A stretch of DNA of 64,000 nucleotides. Source: Dolomedes plantarius (lineage: Eukaryota; Arthropoda; Arachnida; Araneae; Dolomedidae). The notes beneath the pieces are model-generated. The model had not been told where the DNA came from. It did no database searches and saw nothing but the letters and a program-made list of their open reading frames with translations. The stretch is taken from the NCBI GenBank assembly GCA_907164885.2, contig OU015496.1:131694375-131758374 (forward strand). The letters run 5' to 3'. The position numbers and the translations under genes were made by a program. Shown piece by piece: positions 1 through 11,738 of the stretch. Positions within the stretch are counted from its first letter, which is position 1. Every line of letters starts with the position of its first letter.

Positions 1-769
1 TCTGAGATGGAGACACAGATTAGATGACGGAGCCGAAAGGTGACATCATGGTACAAAGGCCTTTTATGTTGAATTTATGGTATACCGTTTGGACTGTGAC
101 CACGTGCAAATCTTGGGTGGTCCAAAAAGGGCAGGCAGTGAGAGCGTGAGGTTTTTAAGTTCAGAAGCCAATGAGAAAGTGTAAAGGGAGAATAGCGAAT
201 GAAATGTTTACGGTGTCCGGAATGGCTGATTGAAGTTTATGAGAAGGTGGAGTCATGTGTGCGAAAGGGGATTAAAATAAAATATATAGTAGAAGAGATT
301 GGAAGAGAAGGAGAGATATTCTCTTGATCGGGGAAGCAGAAGGTCTCCATCTCCAGTACGACTAAAGAAGTGATACTTTAAGTGGACCTGAGGGCTCCAC
401 TTTAACCCGTTCCGGCTACTGTGTGGGTAGAAGAGAGGAGCTACCCATATTTCATATACGATAAACTCATAGAGAACAATTGCGTTGACTAAGTAAAATA
501 GAGAGGTTCGCACTCGAATTGCAGCAGCGACGAAGAAACCCAGCTTCCGTGCCAATTGCCGAAAAGCGATCCTCATCGTGAACGAAATCGAGAAGATACA
601 CGACGAGGAGAGCCCAGCGTCCCGTTCCACGACGTGAGGATTTTGATCCCTGTTCTAGAAAGAAGTAGAGAAAGCCCCCTGCCCAGTGGAGCAGTGTGAC
701 CCCGAACCCTCGGCGAGGTGAGAAGGCCAAAATAGCAAATTGGGTTGATGAAAAGCATTTGGGGGGGAG
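1..769. other. Possible internal 3' part of an LTR retrotransposon
   Basis: The stretch is richer in G+C than the DNA that follows and ends in a purine-rich run with seven Gs (about 751-769) directly before a TG dinucleotide. That is how a polypurine tract meets the 3' LTR in an LTR retrotransposon. Short open frames exist on both strands, but I recognise no gag, protease, reverse transcriptase, integrase or envelope motif. The window edge cuts the element, so its class cannot be told. Confidence 0.35.
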
Positions 770-1290
770 TGTTAAATCTCAATTTGATTTGTTCAGTTCC
801 AATTTGAGCTAGGAAAATTAGTTTTTTACGCAAGGAAGGAGTTTTTTAGTGAGAAAGTGTTTTAGTGTTAAACTAATATATAAGTTTATTTGTTTTGTGC
901 TCGGGACATTCCCTAACCTTTGCAAAGTTATAGGGAAATACATTTTGTGAGAGATAAAAATGTGCATAAATTTTGAGAAATGAAAGATTCTTTTTATACT
1001 TGTAAACATTAAGTATGTAAATTATCTAAGTTTTGTTATGTTAAAATCTATTAGTTTGCCTGAATTGAAAGTGGTTGATGTTAAATTACATGATCTAAAA
1101 TTGAGAATAGTTTATTGGCTTTTGGTCGTTTGCTAAATTCGACATCCAGGGCTTTGGGTTGTATTCAACGAAATAAATAATAAAACACAACGCACCCAAA
1201 TAATTTCTAAGAAAAATAAATAAATTGTACTAACAAAAAAAATTTACGATACGCTCCCAACGAACTAAAATTGGATGTAGCGACACGACA
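770..1290 (+). mobile_element. Candidate 3' LTR
   Basis: It starts TGTTAAATCTC after the polypurine-like run and ends in ACACGACA, giving the TG...CA ends expected of an LTR (521 bp). Its 3' half (about 1031-1290) recurs almost unchanged at 2011-2269, including an AATAAATAATAAAA stretch that could be the polyadenylation signal of the R region. I saw no clear target-site duplication. The LTR call is an inference from ends plus repetition. Confidence 0.45.
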
Positions 1291-2010
1291 TATGGTACCG
1301 GGTACAGGAAGTGTGTAAAAAGATCAGTAATGGTCCGTGAGAGATAATTAGCGCCAGGGTTGATAGCGAAAATGAAACTGGTTTAGTTTGAAAAAAAAGG
1401 AATGATGGCAAGAATTGCCAAAAATTGCAGAAAGTTGGAAATCGTTTGATTTAGGTGAACGAAAATTACAAGGGTAGATAATAGAATGTACATATATTGC
1501 AACCTAATTAAATATTTTGACCACTTAATAGTATGATATGGATGTGACGGGCTAAAATGATGATTAAATAAGAGGTTAGAATTGTGTATTGTAAATATTA
1601 AAATGTGGAATTACATTTGTAAAAAGTATTCTAAATTATAGTGTTTTTTTTTCGAAGTGTAGAAAAATTCTTTTGAAAGTGTAACGTTATAAGTTTTTGT
1701 GGTAATATGAAAATATGATATAAAAGTGACATGAAAATTAAATTAATGTTAATATGTGGGTAGAAACGTAAATTGTAAATATTTTAGAATTTAAATGAGT
1801 AAGAAATCTTTTGAAAAATGCAAGAATGGTGAATAGTGTTTTGAAAATGTGAATTTTTCATATTTGATGGCAAATACATTGCAGTGTCAGGTTTTAAAAT
1901 ACGAATTCAAATATATGGTGTGTGATTTAAAATGAAGTAAGGAAATTGAAAAAATTAGGAAGTTTAAGAAAAAAAATTAACTTGATAGAAAGAAAAAATT
2001 GTGTTTTATT
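1291..2010. other. AT-rich spacer between two repeat copies
   Basis: About 720 bp with no coding potential. It lies between the two ~260-bp direct copies, so together they could also be a small non-coding LTR element (TRIM-like). The bases just after the first copy include TGGTACCGGGTAC, a weak primer-binding-site candidate. Confidence 0.3.
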
Positions 2011-2269
2011 TTTTGTTGTGTTAAAATCTATTAGTTTGTCTAAATTGAAAGTGGTTAATGTTAAATTACATGATCTAAAATTGAGAATAGTTTATTGGCT
2101 TTTGTTCGTTTGCTAAATTCGACATCCAGGGCTTTGGGTTGTATTCAACAAAATAAATAATAAAACAACGCACCCAAATAATTTCTAAGAAAAATAAATA
2201 AATTGTACTAACAAAAAAAATTTACGATTCTCGCCGAACCAACTAAAACTGGATGTAGCAACACGACAT
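2011..2269 (+). repeat. Second copy of the 3' half of the candidate LTR
   Basis: Nearly identical to 1031-1291, with only a few substitutions and small indels over about 260 bp. Both copies share the start TGTTAAAATC and the end ACACGACA. The first ~260 bp of the upstream LTR has no counterpart here. The copy is therefore either a truncated solo LTR, or the true LTR is only the shared ~250 bp and the two copies bound one small element. Confidence 0.6.
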
Positions 2270-2446
2270 GTACTACGTAGCGTAGTGCGGGTTTTCAGTT
2301 AGTTTTTTATAAAATGCTAAAATAAATAAAGAAAAAATATGATTATTTTTATTGGGGGGAAAGGGGAAGAGGAATATAATATAATGATATTTGGTAAAAA
2401 AATTGAAAATCGTTGATTATTCTTTGTCATTTATAATAAAATGCAG

Positions 2447-2794
2447 AAATGCTGTTGTTTATGCTACTTGACTGACAGCAAGAACATATCAAGTCCCGAA
2501 GGCTATGGGTGATGAAGGTGCGGCTCCTGTTTTGACTGGCACCACAAGGGTTGGAGTCCGACTTGGTCAAAGGACAAGTCCCGAAATTTTGAACCGAGTG
2601 AAGTGACGAGACGGGAACACATGACCCCGCAACTCCACGTGTAGAAGGCATTGCAGCCACGATAGATTTTACGTGCACCAGCCGTCATTAGTGTACACGG
2701 CAGTGGATTTGTCAACGAAGAGCATCGAACCAGGGACGTTCAGATAACTAACCCGCTGTTTTTGCCAACTGGGCCATTGCGCCCCCAAATGCTG
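2447..2794 (-). mobile_element. tRNA-derived SINE with 8-bp target duplication
   Basis: The body (2455-2786) is flanked by perfect direct repeats AAATGCTG at 2447-2454 and 2787-2794. These lie inside a minisatellite unit, so the insertion site is unambiguous. Reading the minus strand from 2786, a tRNA-like head shows an A-box-like GGCCCAGTTGGCA and a B-box-like GGTTCGATGC, the internal promoter of RNA polymerase III. Such elements encode no protein and move using LINE machinery. Confidence 0.8.
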
Positions 2795-3089
2795 AAATAA
2801 ATTACGAATAAATGTAATCATTACTTTTATTGGGGGAAAGTAGAAGTGGATTATAATGATATTTTGTTTAAAAAGAACGAAATGATTGCTCATTCTTTGT
2901 ATTTTTTGGCTCATTCAAATGAAAGAAAGAAAGAAATAATGAATAAATATAATGATTATTTTTATACTGGGAAATTATATAATTATATTTTATAAAACAA
3001 TGGAAATGATAGTTCGTTCTTTGTAATTTTCTCAATAAAAGGCAGAAATAATCATCGGAAATCTATTATTTTTACCACAATACTAAATT

Positions 3090-3275
3090 AAAAGAAAAAC
3101 CATGGTATTAAAAACATAATTTTACAGTTTTCACAATAACTAACAATAACTTTTGAAACACACAACATGTAGCCCTAAGCACGAGAAAACCACGATCCGA
3201 AGTAAATCGAGTCATTTTAATTTCTGGCAACGTGTTAAAATGTTAAATGGTACAATTGTAGCAGTTTCGTCCCAG
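3090..3275 (+). repeat. ~185-bp higher-order repeat block, copy 1
   Basis: The block runs from the AAAACCATG region to TTTCGTCCCAG and is about 85-90% identical by eye to 4386-4573. Both copies follow minisatellite units, so the array plus this block forms a larger duplicated unit of about 1.3 kb. Confidence 0.75.
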
Positions 3276-4385
3276 TTCTGTATGCTGAAAATAACCAAAT
3301 GAAGAAACGATGCATTTAGACGAGCCAGGACACATGTTACCTTTAACTTTGAGAAATAACTCATAAGTGTTTTTTTTTTGTTTTTGTTTTTTTTTTGGGG
3401 GGGGCGGTTGGATTGCTTCATGAACATAATGTAATGATATTTTACATAAAAAAAATGTGGTCGTTCATTTTTTTTTTTTAATTTGGTTCATCCTCAATTA
3501 AATGTTCATATAAATAATGAAATATCTAAAGAATATTTAAATTGGCGTAAAGGGGAAGGGGATTATAATATTTTGATATCTTCTGAAATAATAATAAAAT
3601 GATTGAGACATGATTTACAAACAATGAGCATTCTTCATAAAATGCAGAAATAAATAAAGAAAAAATATAATGATTATTTTTATTGGGTCAAAAGGGATGG
3701 GGGAATAGAATACAATGATATTTCGTAAAAAAAATTAGCAATGGCTGACAATTCTTTGTAATAGGATCATTCATAATAAAACTCAGAAAAAATAAGGAAT
3801 AAATGTAATCATTAACTTTATTGAGGGAAAGTGGAATGTATTATAATATATTGATTTTTGTAAAAAAAAATATTGAACTGATTGCTCCTTTTGTGTAAAT
3901 TTTGGCTCATTCTCAATAAAATGCAGAAACAAATAACGAATAAATATAATGATTGCTTTTGGAGGGGAAAGTGGAAGGGGAATATAATATAATGATATTT
4001 TTATTTAAAAAATTGGCAATAGTTTAGTATTCTTTATAATAGGTTCACTAACATTGAAAATGCAGAAATAAATAAGGAATAAATGTACTTTTAATCGGGG
4101 AATGTGGAAAGGGATTGTAATATAATGATATTTTGTAAAAAAGAAAATCGTGATGATTGTTTATTCTTTGTAAATTTTGGCTCACTCTCAATAAAAGGCA
4201 GAAATAAATAACGAATAAATATAATGATTATTTTTATAAGAGGAAAGTGGAAAGGGGGAATTTTTATAACTATATTTTGTAAAGATAAATAATGAAAATG
4301 ATAGTTCATTCTTGTAATTCTCTCATTCTTAATAAAATGCAGAAAGAAGCATCGAATAAATATTATTTTTACTATAATACAAAAA

Positions 4386-4573
4386 AAAAGAAAAACCATG
4401 CTATTAAAAACACAATTCTACAGTTTTTCACAATAACAAACAATAATTTTTAAAACACACAACGTGCAGCCCTAAGCACGAGAAAAACCACGAGCCGAAG
4501 GAAATCGAGTCATTTTAAATTCTGGCAACGTGTTAAAATGTTAAATGGGACATTTGTAGCAGCTTCGTCCCAG
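4386..4573 (+). repeat. ~185-bp higher-order repeat block, copy 2
   Basis: Second copy of 3090-3275, again directly downstream of minisatellite units. The sequence after it (4574 on) is unlike that after copy 1, so the duplication ends here. Confidence 0.75.
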
Positions 4574-6441
4574 AAGAAAGAAAATATGCCGCCCTGTTTC
4601 TTCTTAATGACTGGTCACAATTTCCTAGGGGAAAACCTCCTTCGTAATAGTGTGCTCCATTATTCCTTCCGCAATCAGAATCCGAAAATGGAGGCCGATC
4701 GTTTGAAGGCATGTGTAGAATACTGTTCGGGTTCTCTTAGTTGGGAAGAAAAATAAGAGGGCATAAAACAGTCTGGAAAGAAATAGGCATGTTCAAGGAC
4801 ACACTTATATAACAAGGGGAAGTGGTATTTTGTTTCAAGTTAATGTTTCGCAGACTGTTAATAGAGAAATTTCTCCCTAGTGTAGTATACTTTTTTAAAG
4901 CATGCTTGTAATATTAATGATATTGTAAGAAATGTCACATGTATAGACGAGTTTCGTTGCTATAGCAATATATTATCACCTTTTTCAAAATACTGAGGTT
5001 TATTTTATTATTATTGTAACACTATAAAAATTTTTATCGCCTTTCCTTAGTATGTAGTGCACAGTTAAGTACAGCACTTTGTAATAAAACTCACATTACT
5101 AGAGATGTAATTTTACAATAAAATGTAGTTAGGTTTATATTAAGTAGTGAAAGGAAAATGGTATGTGCTTGTAAAAGATGCTTCCCCATAAAGTTTCAAG
5201 TTATAAATTAGGGCCCTGTGCTACGGTAACACTGGACAAACTGCTAATAAATAAATGTTCTTCGAATAACAGCAAGATTATGCTCGTAATATAGTTAATA
5301 TAACTAATTTAAGTAGGTTATATGAAAAAATCTAAAAGAAATAAATTATATATATATGAATATGAAAATATTTATATTTCTTACATGATTGTCTGTGCAT
5401 TATTTATTCAACATTAAAATACGAAATAGTAAATTTTCCTTTATCGTGTTTTACTATCACCCTATCGTTATGTGCAACCCATAAATTACTTACAACCCAA
5501 TAATGTTACATTTTTCTTCGCGGATATTGTTATACATGTCATCATTGCTATTGCAAAAAGTTCTTTAACAGCAAAATAAGTAATGACATTATATTAGTCT
5601 ATTCCACATATATTTACCGAACAATGAACTACTTTTCTAAAGGTTTCATCTCAGTTGGAATTCTAGAGATTCTAATTCTGTTTCAGTTAGTTCAAGAATA
5701 ATACTTAATTATATCCAAACATTAGAAATTACAGTTAAATACTCGTACATATTTTGTATGAGCATTTAATCTGATTCACTGGAGAAAAATATACGAATCA
5801 ATGTATTTCTTTGTTAAAGTTAGTGATAAGAACTTTAGAGGACTAGTCTCCAAAAGAGACAAGTTAAAATCGATTTTGTGCCAGTATTCTTCAACCTCGA
5901 TTGAACACGCTACGTTAGCAAAAGTAAGGCTTTCCAAGCTAGTTTATTTCTATGCTAATATGAATATACTTATATGACTTATATAATTCTATGCTTATAT
6001 AAATATAAATATACTAAGCCAATTATTCAGGATTATAAATTCGGTTCTTTACTTTAGTAGTATATTTCACAGCTGAACACTCTATACTGTGGATTAAAGT
6101 TCTAGTCGTGCACATAAATTTCATGTATTGCAAATGCAATTTGACTACAGAAGCGTTAGAGAAAAATATTTTAAAAAGGAAATTTTTTAGTCTCTCAAAA
6201 AACCTGTTATTTCAAATGCAAATGGTCTAGACTTCTGCATATTTCTCCTCACGTAATTTAAAACTTATTCCGTATTTTAAACTATCTAAAAATTGATATT
6301 GCTTCACTCCATAAAAAAATTACAGTGATTTGAATTGAGCCTAATGAGAATTTGGTCGGAAAATTTAAAAACACACAAAAAAGAAAATTTAGTGACATAT
6401 TTTGTTTAGGAGTTAATTGTGATTACTTTCCTGAAAAGGAT
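4574..6441. other. AT-rich DNA, nothing recognised
   Basis: A 72-codon open frame starts within the repeat at 4538 and ends at 4756, but its protein resembles nothing I know and has no flanking support. The remainder is AT-rich with frequent stops on both strands. Confidence 0.5.
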
Positions 6442-6976
6442 TGTTGGAAATCTTAGGTTTCCAATACTCATTTGTCTAATTTTTGTTTGGGTCCCATTAG
6501 TAGCTTTTGAACCAGTAAAATAAGCATTTGTAAGCTATACATAAGTTTCGATTCACAAGAATCGAACGTTTGAGTGAATGAATTAAAGAAGCTTCTTGAG
6601 ATATGCTAATTTCGGCATACGCGCTTGGTATAAATACCAAGCAGCTTGATTAATACAGATGTTGAAGAAGAAGGTTTTGTTAAGGTTGATAGATAAGAGA
6701 GTTAAGGTAGCCACGAGGAAAGCAGCTCCAGGTGCTATCCTGCGCTAGTGCTTAGGGGGCCCAAAGTTTACGTGGCAGTACTGCTGGTTTGACGCTCTGC
6801 TGGTTTGTGAGTATTTTGCAAAGTGTATTTCTATTGAATGTTAATATATATTCCGTACAAGTAGTACGTATGCTAATTGCTGTAAAAGCAAATTCTATAT
6901 GTGCCACGAATTCAATAAACATTGTTTCATGTATAAACTGTGTTTGTATCAAATTACACTTCAAATTATATACACC
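6442..6976 (+). mobile_element. Candidate solo LTR
   Basis: The segment begins TGTTGGAAATC and contains a strong TATA box (TATAAATA at about 6630-6637) and, about 280 bp later, an AATAAA signal (6914-6919). That order and spacing fit the U3-R-U5 of an LTR. No open frame of note is present. The right end is uncertain (a CA at about 6975-6976 is one option) and I could not find a matching target duplication. A host promoter is the alternative. Confidence 0.35.
6623..6642 (+). promoter_or_regulatory. TATA box inside a 9-bp-arm palindrome
   Basis: Arms GCTTGGTAT (6623-6631) and ATACCAAGC (6634-6642) are perfect inverse complements around two A bases, and the TATAAATA box spans the centre. It would place transcription start near 6660-6670 on the plus strand. 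Confidence 0.5.
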
Positions 6977-7146
6977 CAAGTGCGTGTAGAAGTGAGCTAT
7001 TCTCTATACATTTATATCATTATACTGCCAAGGTTACATTTTATTCCTCATATCTAATAAAAAATATTTTATATCGTACAGCCAAATGTGCAAATTCTTG
7101 TCGTCAATATCAACTCTAAAATTTCTTCCTCTGTTTGCACATTTTG

Positions 7147-7202
7147 CATTTTCTTCTGTTTGTAGTATTCAATACATTGAATACTACAAACAGAAGAAAA
7201 TG
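7147..7202. repeat. Perfect inverted repeat, 27-bp arms, 2-nt loop
   Basis: Bases 7147-7173 and 7176-7202 are perfect reverse complements separated only by AC. The left arm contains TTCTTCTGTTTGTAGTATTC. The flanks show no transposon ends. A near-zero loop points to a fold-back copying event more than to an RNA gene. Confidence 0.9.
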
Positions 7203-9102
7203 AAACAATTCCTGCATAGACTTATAAGGTCAACATGGTACAGCTAGAGACTATAGTTTAAAGTTATAAGGGGAATATGATTCACTATTACTTCATTTCT
7301 GTCATACAATAACAGGTTATACAATTTTTAAGGATCATAATTATTGGTTAGATTAATGAACATACGTTAGGCCGAAAATTTCTATGTAGTTTATATCACT
7401 GCATTTTATCGACATTATTCATTAAAAAACCGTCATTACTTAAAGAAAATTGTGTATTTGACTGAACTTTAGAACATCATTTCTTTTTGTAGACAGATTT
7501 TAAAATATTAAAGTCAGTTTCAAACCACAGAAATAATAACACTAGGAATATCAACAATTTTATTATTTCTATCTCTAATAAAGCTATAATCTGTTATTTA
7601 GGCCGACTTGGCAGTTGTGGTGTTAATAAACGGTCCATAGCGTCTGCATAACTTAAAAAATTTAAAAATTGTTTAAAAAAATGTAGAGTATAAGTTTGAG
7701 TATTTTTTCAAAGGAACTTTTGGACAGATATCATGGATTCCTGATGCGGAATTAGAAGATACAAAGGAACTGACACAGACTTACGAAGTTCAATGCTGAG
7801 ATAAGATAGTATCTTAACCTATGTCTGATTAATGTTATTTATAAACACAAGTTAAAATAATAATAATTATTATTATTATTATTATTATAACAATAATAAA
7901 TGTATACAATAAAATGGGACGGAGACATCATCGAAGGAAATCTTCTTGACTAACAGCTTATAAACATACACAAAGCTTCAAAAATCTGATATTATTATTT
8001 CCTTGATTTAGATCCCAAACCTATTTTTTTTCTCTTTTTAAAAACACAAAGTGCTTGAAATTGCATTCTTAGTATTTGCAATTATCAATAAATATTTCTT
8101 CTCAAATACAAAATCAGATTTAAAATGAAAACTTGTTAAAAACGATTGTTCCTTACTGGTCATTTCTAATTTAAGAAGAAACTAAATATGCAGTCTTTTA
8201 TTAAACAAATTTCTTTGGAAGATGCATTTAAATAAATTCTTTAACAACCAGTGATTGCATTGGAAAAAATTGTGTGCTTTTATATGTTTCGAATATTTTC
8301 GTAACAACTGAAAGCGACAAATTGATAACAATGATTGCAAACATTGTTTACCTCTATTGTTTTTCTATTGTTTTAGCGTTAATTTATTTTTCTGCATTTC
8401 GTGTCGTGGTTGAGACATAAAAACTTAGCCATACTTTCACTGAATCTAAATAAACACTTTCAAACTCAAAATCCCTTTCGCTCTTAACTTTTAAATGGAC
8501 ATTTTCCTTTCCATCTTCTTGCATTAACCCCATATATCGTGATATATAGTGGCTCCAGCCTTATGAGATTTGCTCAGCAACTAATTATCGAACTCCCGTT
8601 TGATCTTCAGTAATGGTAGAATTACGATAAAGTCTACAAATATTAGCTCTTGCGTGAGATGGTCCGAGACATCAGAGCTAAATAAATTTCTCCCTCCTGC
8701 AAAAATAATGAGCTTAATATGCAGAATTGATGTTATTTTATCATGTTCGAAAACGGAAGTGCGCCCGGGAGTAATTTTCATTAAAATATGAGGACGTATA
8801 ATCCCGACTTGCTCAATTCATATTCCTTTGTTATTTATATGCGTGAAAGATATGTTTATTGCTCTTTAATTTTACAATCTCCTAAAAGCCGTGGATGCAC
8901 TCAAAAATCTATTACACTCCGGCAAAATATACAGAAAGTCATATTATTAGGATGTTTAAGGCATCCCAGTTAATGGATAGAAAGTTAGAGATATATTTCA
9001 AAGGAGCAGAAAAATAATTTATACGTAGATTAAAATTCACTGTTATTATATAAAAAAAAACAGTTTCTTTTTATTTTATTAAAATAATGATCTTTATTGA
9101 AA

Positions 9103-9105
<3 letters not shown>
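7203..9105. other. AT-rich DNA, nothing recognised
   Basis: No coding region is supported. A short (TAA)n-type microsatellite lies at about 7856-7895. A 66-codon frame on the minus strand at 8581-8781 is mirrored by a plus-strand frame over the same bases and resembles no family. Confidence 0.5.

Positions 9106-9153
<48 letters not shown>
9106..9153. repeat. (TA)n microsatellite
   Basis: An almost pure TA run that ends exactly where the Tigger terminal repeat CAGTCG begins. Tigger/pogo elements insert at TA. Confidence 0.95.
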
Positions 9154-9155
<2 letters not shown>

Positions 9156-11540
9156 GTCGAACCTCTATTTAACGAACCTCTATTTTACGAACTTTTCCTT
9201 GGAACCAAGAACATTTTGCGAATTTCTTCGTAAAATAACCTCCAAATAGCGAAGTGCGTTCTTTTCTTAACGAACTTTTTCTTGTGATGCAATATTTTTT
9301 TTCTCCATATTTCTCAAAATATTTCTGAACATTTCAAACTTATTCTTTCTTTCAACACATTTTATGGTGATCAATGACTTTGAACTGGTTTTACCAGTCG
9401 CCAAACTCACCGAGAGCAGTAAAATCGCTGTCATTCTTTGCACTTCATCCAGGAAGTGCAGCCTTTAATCCCCCCCCCCACACACACACACTGTGCACGA
9501 CATTAGAAAAACTTTCTGTATCCCCCTTTCACCCTCTAAGGAACTATCCCGTGTTCTTGAACTCGTCTCCTGTTTTCTAGATTGTTGATCAGAGTCGTGC
9601 TGGTACTTCAGTTCTTGTAGCTTAAAAATGTCAAAGCGGAAGTGGTGTAGCATCAAAGAAAAAAATTATTTCTTCACGAGGTGGCTAGAAGCGCGAAGAA
9701 AAAGGATACTGCTTTAAAATTTGGCAAACAGCTTATTAACCATAATAAAAAATCGTGATGAGATACAAAATTACCATTCATCGAATTCTTGTTCAAAACG
9801 TGTAAAAAACATGCGTCTATGGAGATGTGGATGAGGCAGTTTTGAAGTGGATACACACAATGCGAGATAAAAATGTTCCGATCTCTGGACCTTTCATAAT
9901 TGAGAAAGCTCTTCAATTTGCTAAGGCATTAGGATACAACGAATTTCGAGAAAGCAATGGAGAGCTTGAAAAATTTAAGAGAAGACACGGAATTATAGCA
10001 AAAGTAATATCTGGTGAAAGTAAAGACGTCAATGATAATGATAATGAAAATTGGATAACGGAGACACTGAGCAAAATTTTAAAAGACTAAGCCAGAAAAC
10101 ATCTGTAATGCGGATTAGACTGCTTTATTTTTTCAATGTTTGCCTCAAAAGACATTAACATTTAAAAAGGAAAACTGCTTTGCAGGAAAACAAAGGAAAC
10201 CAAGAGTAACTCTCATGTTAGATGGAAATATGACTGGACATCAGAAATTGAAATATGAGTTATCGGAAGAAGAAAAATACAAGATGTTTAAAAGGTGCAA
10301 AATCTTTGAAGGTTGATTATGACTCAGCAAAATATCTTGGATGACGTCAAAATTTATGAAAATTGGGTTCAAAAGTTGGACAAATATATGACGGCAGAGT
10401 ACCGCAAAATTGTTCTCGTTTTTGAAAATTGTCCCCCCCCCTCATCCGAAAGATATCAACCAAAATCTCAAAAGAGTTACAGTTTTTTACTTGCCATCAA
10501 ATACTATATCAAAACTGCAGCCAATGGATCAAAGGGTGATAAAAAATTTCAAAATACACTATCGCAAGAGAATAGTGTGAAAAGTTATCACTGCGATTGA
10601 GAACAATCAATCTATGCCAATGATCAACTTACGGGAAAGCATATCAGAAATTTCCAAAGCATGGAACTATGATGTCACTGATCGTACTATTCGCAACAGT
10701 TTTCCCAAAGCTGAATTTTATGTCAGCAATGAGAATTCGGCAAGTACGGAGGGTGAAGACGATATTCTCTTAGAGGAACTTAAAAAAATGTGATTACAGC
10801 TAAGGGAAAAAGATGAAATTAACGATGATGTGCCGATGGATGATTTTCTTTCACTTAATTCTGAAGCTGAAACCTCGGAAACACTAACTGGACAGTGTGA
10901 AAAATAAAAACAATAAAGCAGTGAATGGCGAAGACGACAAAGATGATAAAGATGGAAATGATCATGATGAAGATATCAACAAACCTTCCTGTGTTTAAAT
11001 GCCAAAATCATTTGACACAATCCGACGCGGATTACAGTTTGGAGGAAATACGCCTGAAGGGGTTTTTTGTGCATTGCAAAGATGAGAGACGTGTTATGAG
11101 AGAAAATACTTTTTCAAACAAAAATACTCAGACTAAATTAACAAACTTTATCAGTAATTAAATTTTAGGACGCATTTGGTAATGTAGGCTTAAAATTCCT
11201 TGTAATAAAAAATGCGGTAATGTCATTAAAATTCATTAATTTTAATATAATTTTTTTTTAAATTGAAAATACAGTGTATTCCCGGACAATATTTTGTTTT
11301 ATTCTTGTTTTTCTTACAGATTTCTTTTTGATGGGTAAGATATATAAAACAAATCGATATTAATTTACAATATAAAGCTGAGATTAATTACTTTTTTTAA
11401 TAATATTTAGTATTTAGGAATTTAAAATCTGTTTTCTGTAGTTTAAAGTATTTAAGAAGGTGAATCTCTATTTAACGAATTTTCCATATAACGAACTTTT
11501 TTTCGGGATTTAGAGACTTCGTTAAATAGAGGTCCGACTG
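9154..11540 (+). mobile_element. Tigger/pogo DNA transposon, decayed
   Basis: The left end reads CAGTCGAACCTCTATTTAAC. The reverse complement of the right end reads CAGTCGGACCTCTATTTAAC, so the terminal inverted repeats match over at least 23 bp with one difference. Extra copies of the CTCTATTTAACGAA / AACGAACTTTTT motif sit inside each end. A TA precedes the left end; AA follows the right end, so one copy of the target duplication has probably mutated. The 2.4-kb length suits a full Tigger. The enclosed transposase gene is broken. Confidence 0.85.
9628..11160 (+). pseudogene. Tigger transposase pseudogene
   Basis: The family cuts and pastes Tigger DNA using a CENP-B-type DNA-binding region and a DDE catalytic core. 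The remains lie in order across several frames. The start MSKRKWCSIKEK is at 9628. A CENP-B-like helix-turn-helix segment at 9827-10090 contains the phrase DKNVPISGPFIIEKA. A catalytic-core piece at about 10313-10600 has KLDKYMTAEYRKIVLVFENC. A C-terminal tail at 10925-11160 ends in QTKLTNF. In the core piece the usual LIVDNC motif reads LVFENC, so the second catalytic Asp is Glu, and a C-rich run follows. Many stops and shifts separate the pieces. No functional protein is expected. Confidence 0.85.
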
Positions 11541-11670
11541 AATTTATATATATATATTGATTGAAAATTATATACATGTGTATACTTTAAGATAAATCTT
11601 GTTAATACAAAACAATTCCATAGAGTAATTGCCTCCACAAAATTTAACTACTGATAAACTGAAATTTACT

Positions 11671-11671
11671 T

Positions 11672-11734
<63 letters not shown>
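11671..11734. repeat. (CA)n(TA)n microsatellite
   Basis: A short CA run passing into about 26 TA units. Confidence 0.95.

Positions 11735-11738
<4 letters not shown>

Larger units (their letters stand above)
2300..4340 (+). repeat. Minisatellite with ~140-bp units
   Basis: The motif AAAATGCAGAAATAAATAA, followed by a run like AATGATTATTTTTATTGGG and an ATATAATGATATTTTG block, returns every 125-141 bp. Anchor copies are seen near 2311, 2437, 2913, 3037, 3649, 3777, 3918, 4057, 4194 and 4335. Units have diverged by substitutions and small indels. The array is interrupted by a SINE (2455-2786) and by a ~185-bp block at 3090-3275 whose second copy follows the array at 4386. No coding function is apparent. 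Confidence 0.8.

Noticed and set aside
253..630. 125-codon minus-strand frame and overlapping frames at 467-833
   Set aside because: No recognisable domain, overlapped in all directions, and on the opposite strand to the LTR reading. Kept only as part of a possible retroelement interior.
4538..4756. 72-codon plus-strand frame as a small gene
   Set aside because: It begins inside the higher-order repeat and its protein has no recognisable family. The sister repeat copy does not keep the frame.
8521..8560. Palindrome-like CATATATCGTGATATATAGTGG as a transposon end
   Set aside because: The match is imperfect and no partner end was found.
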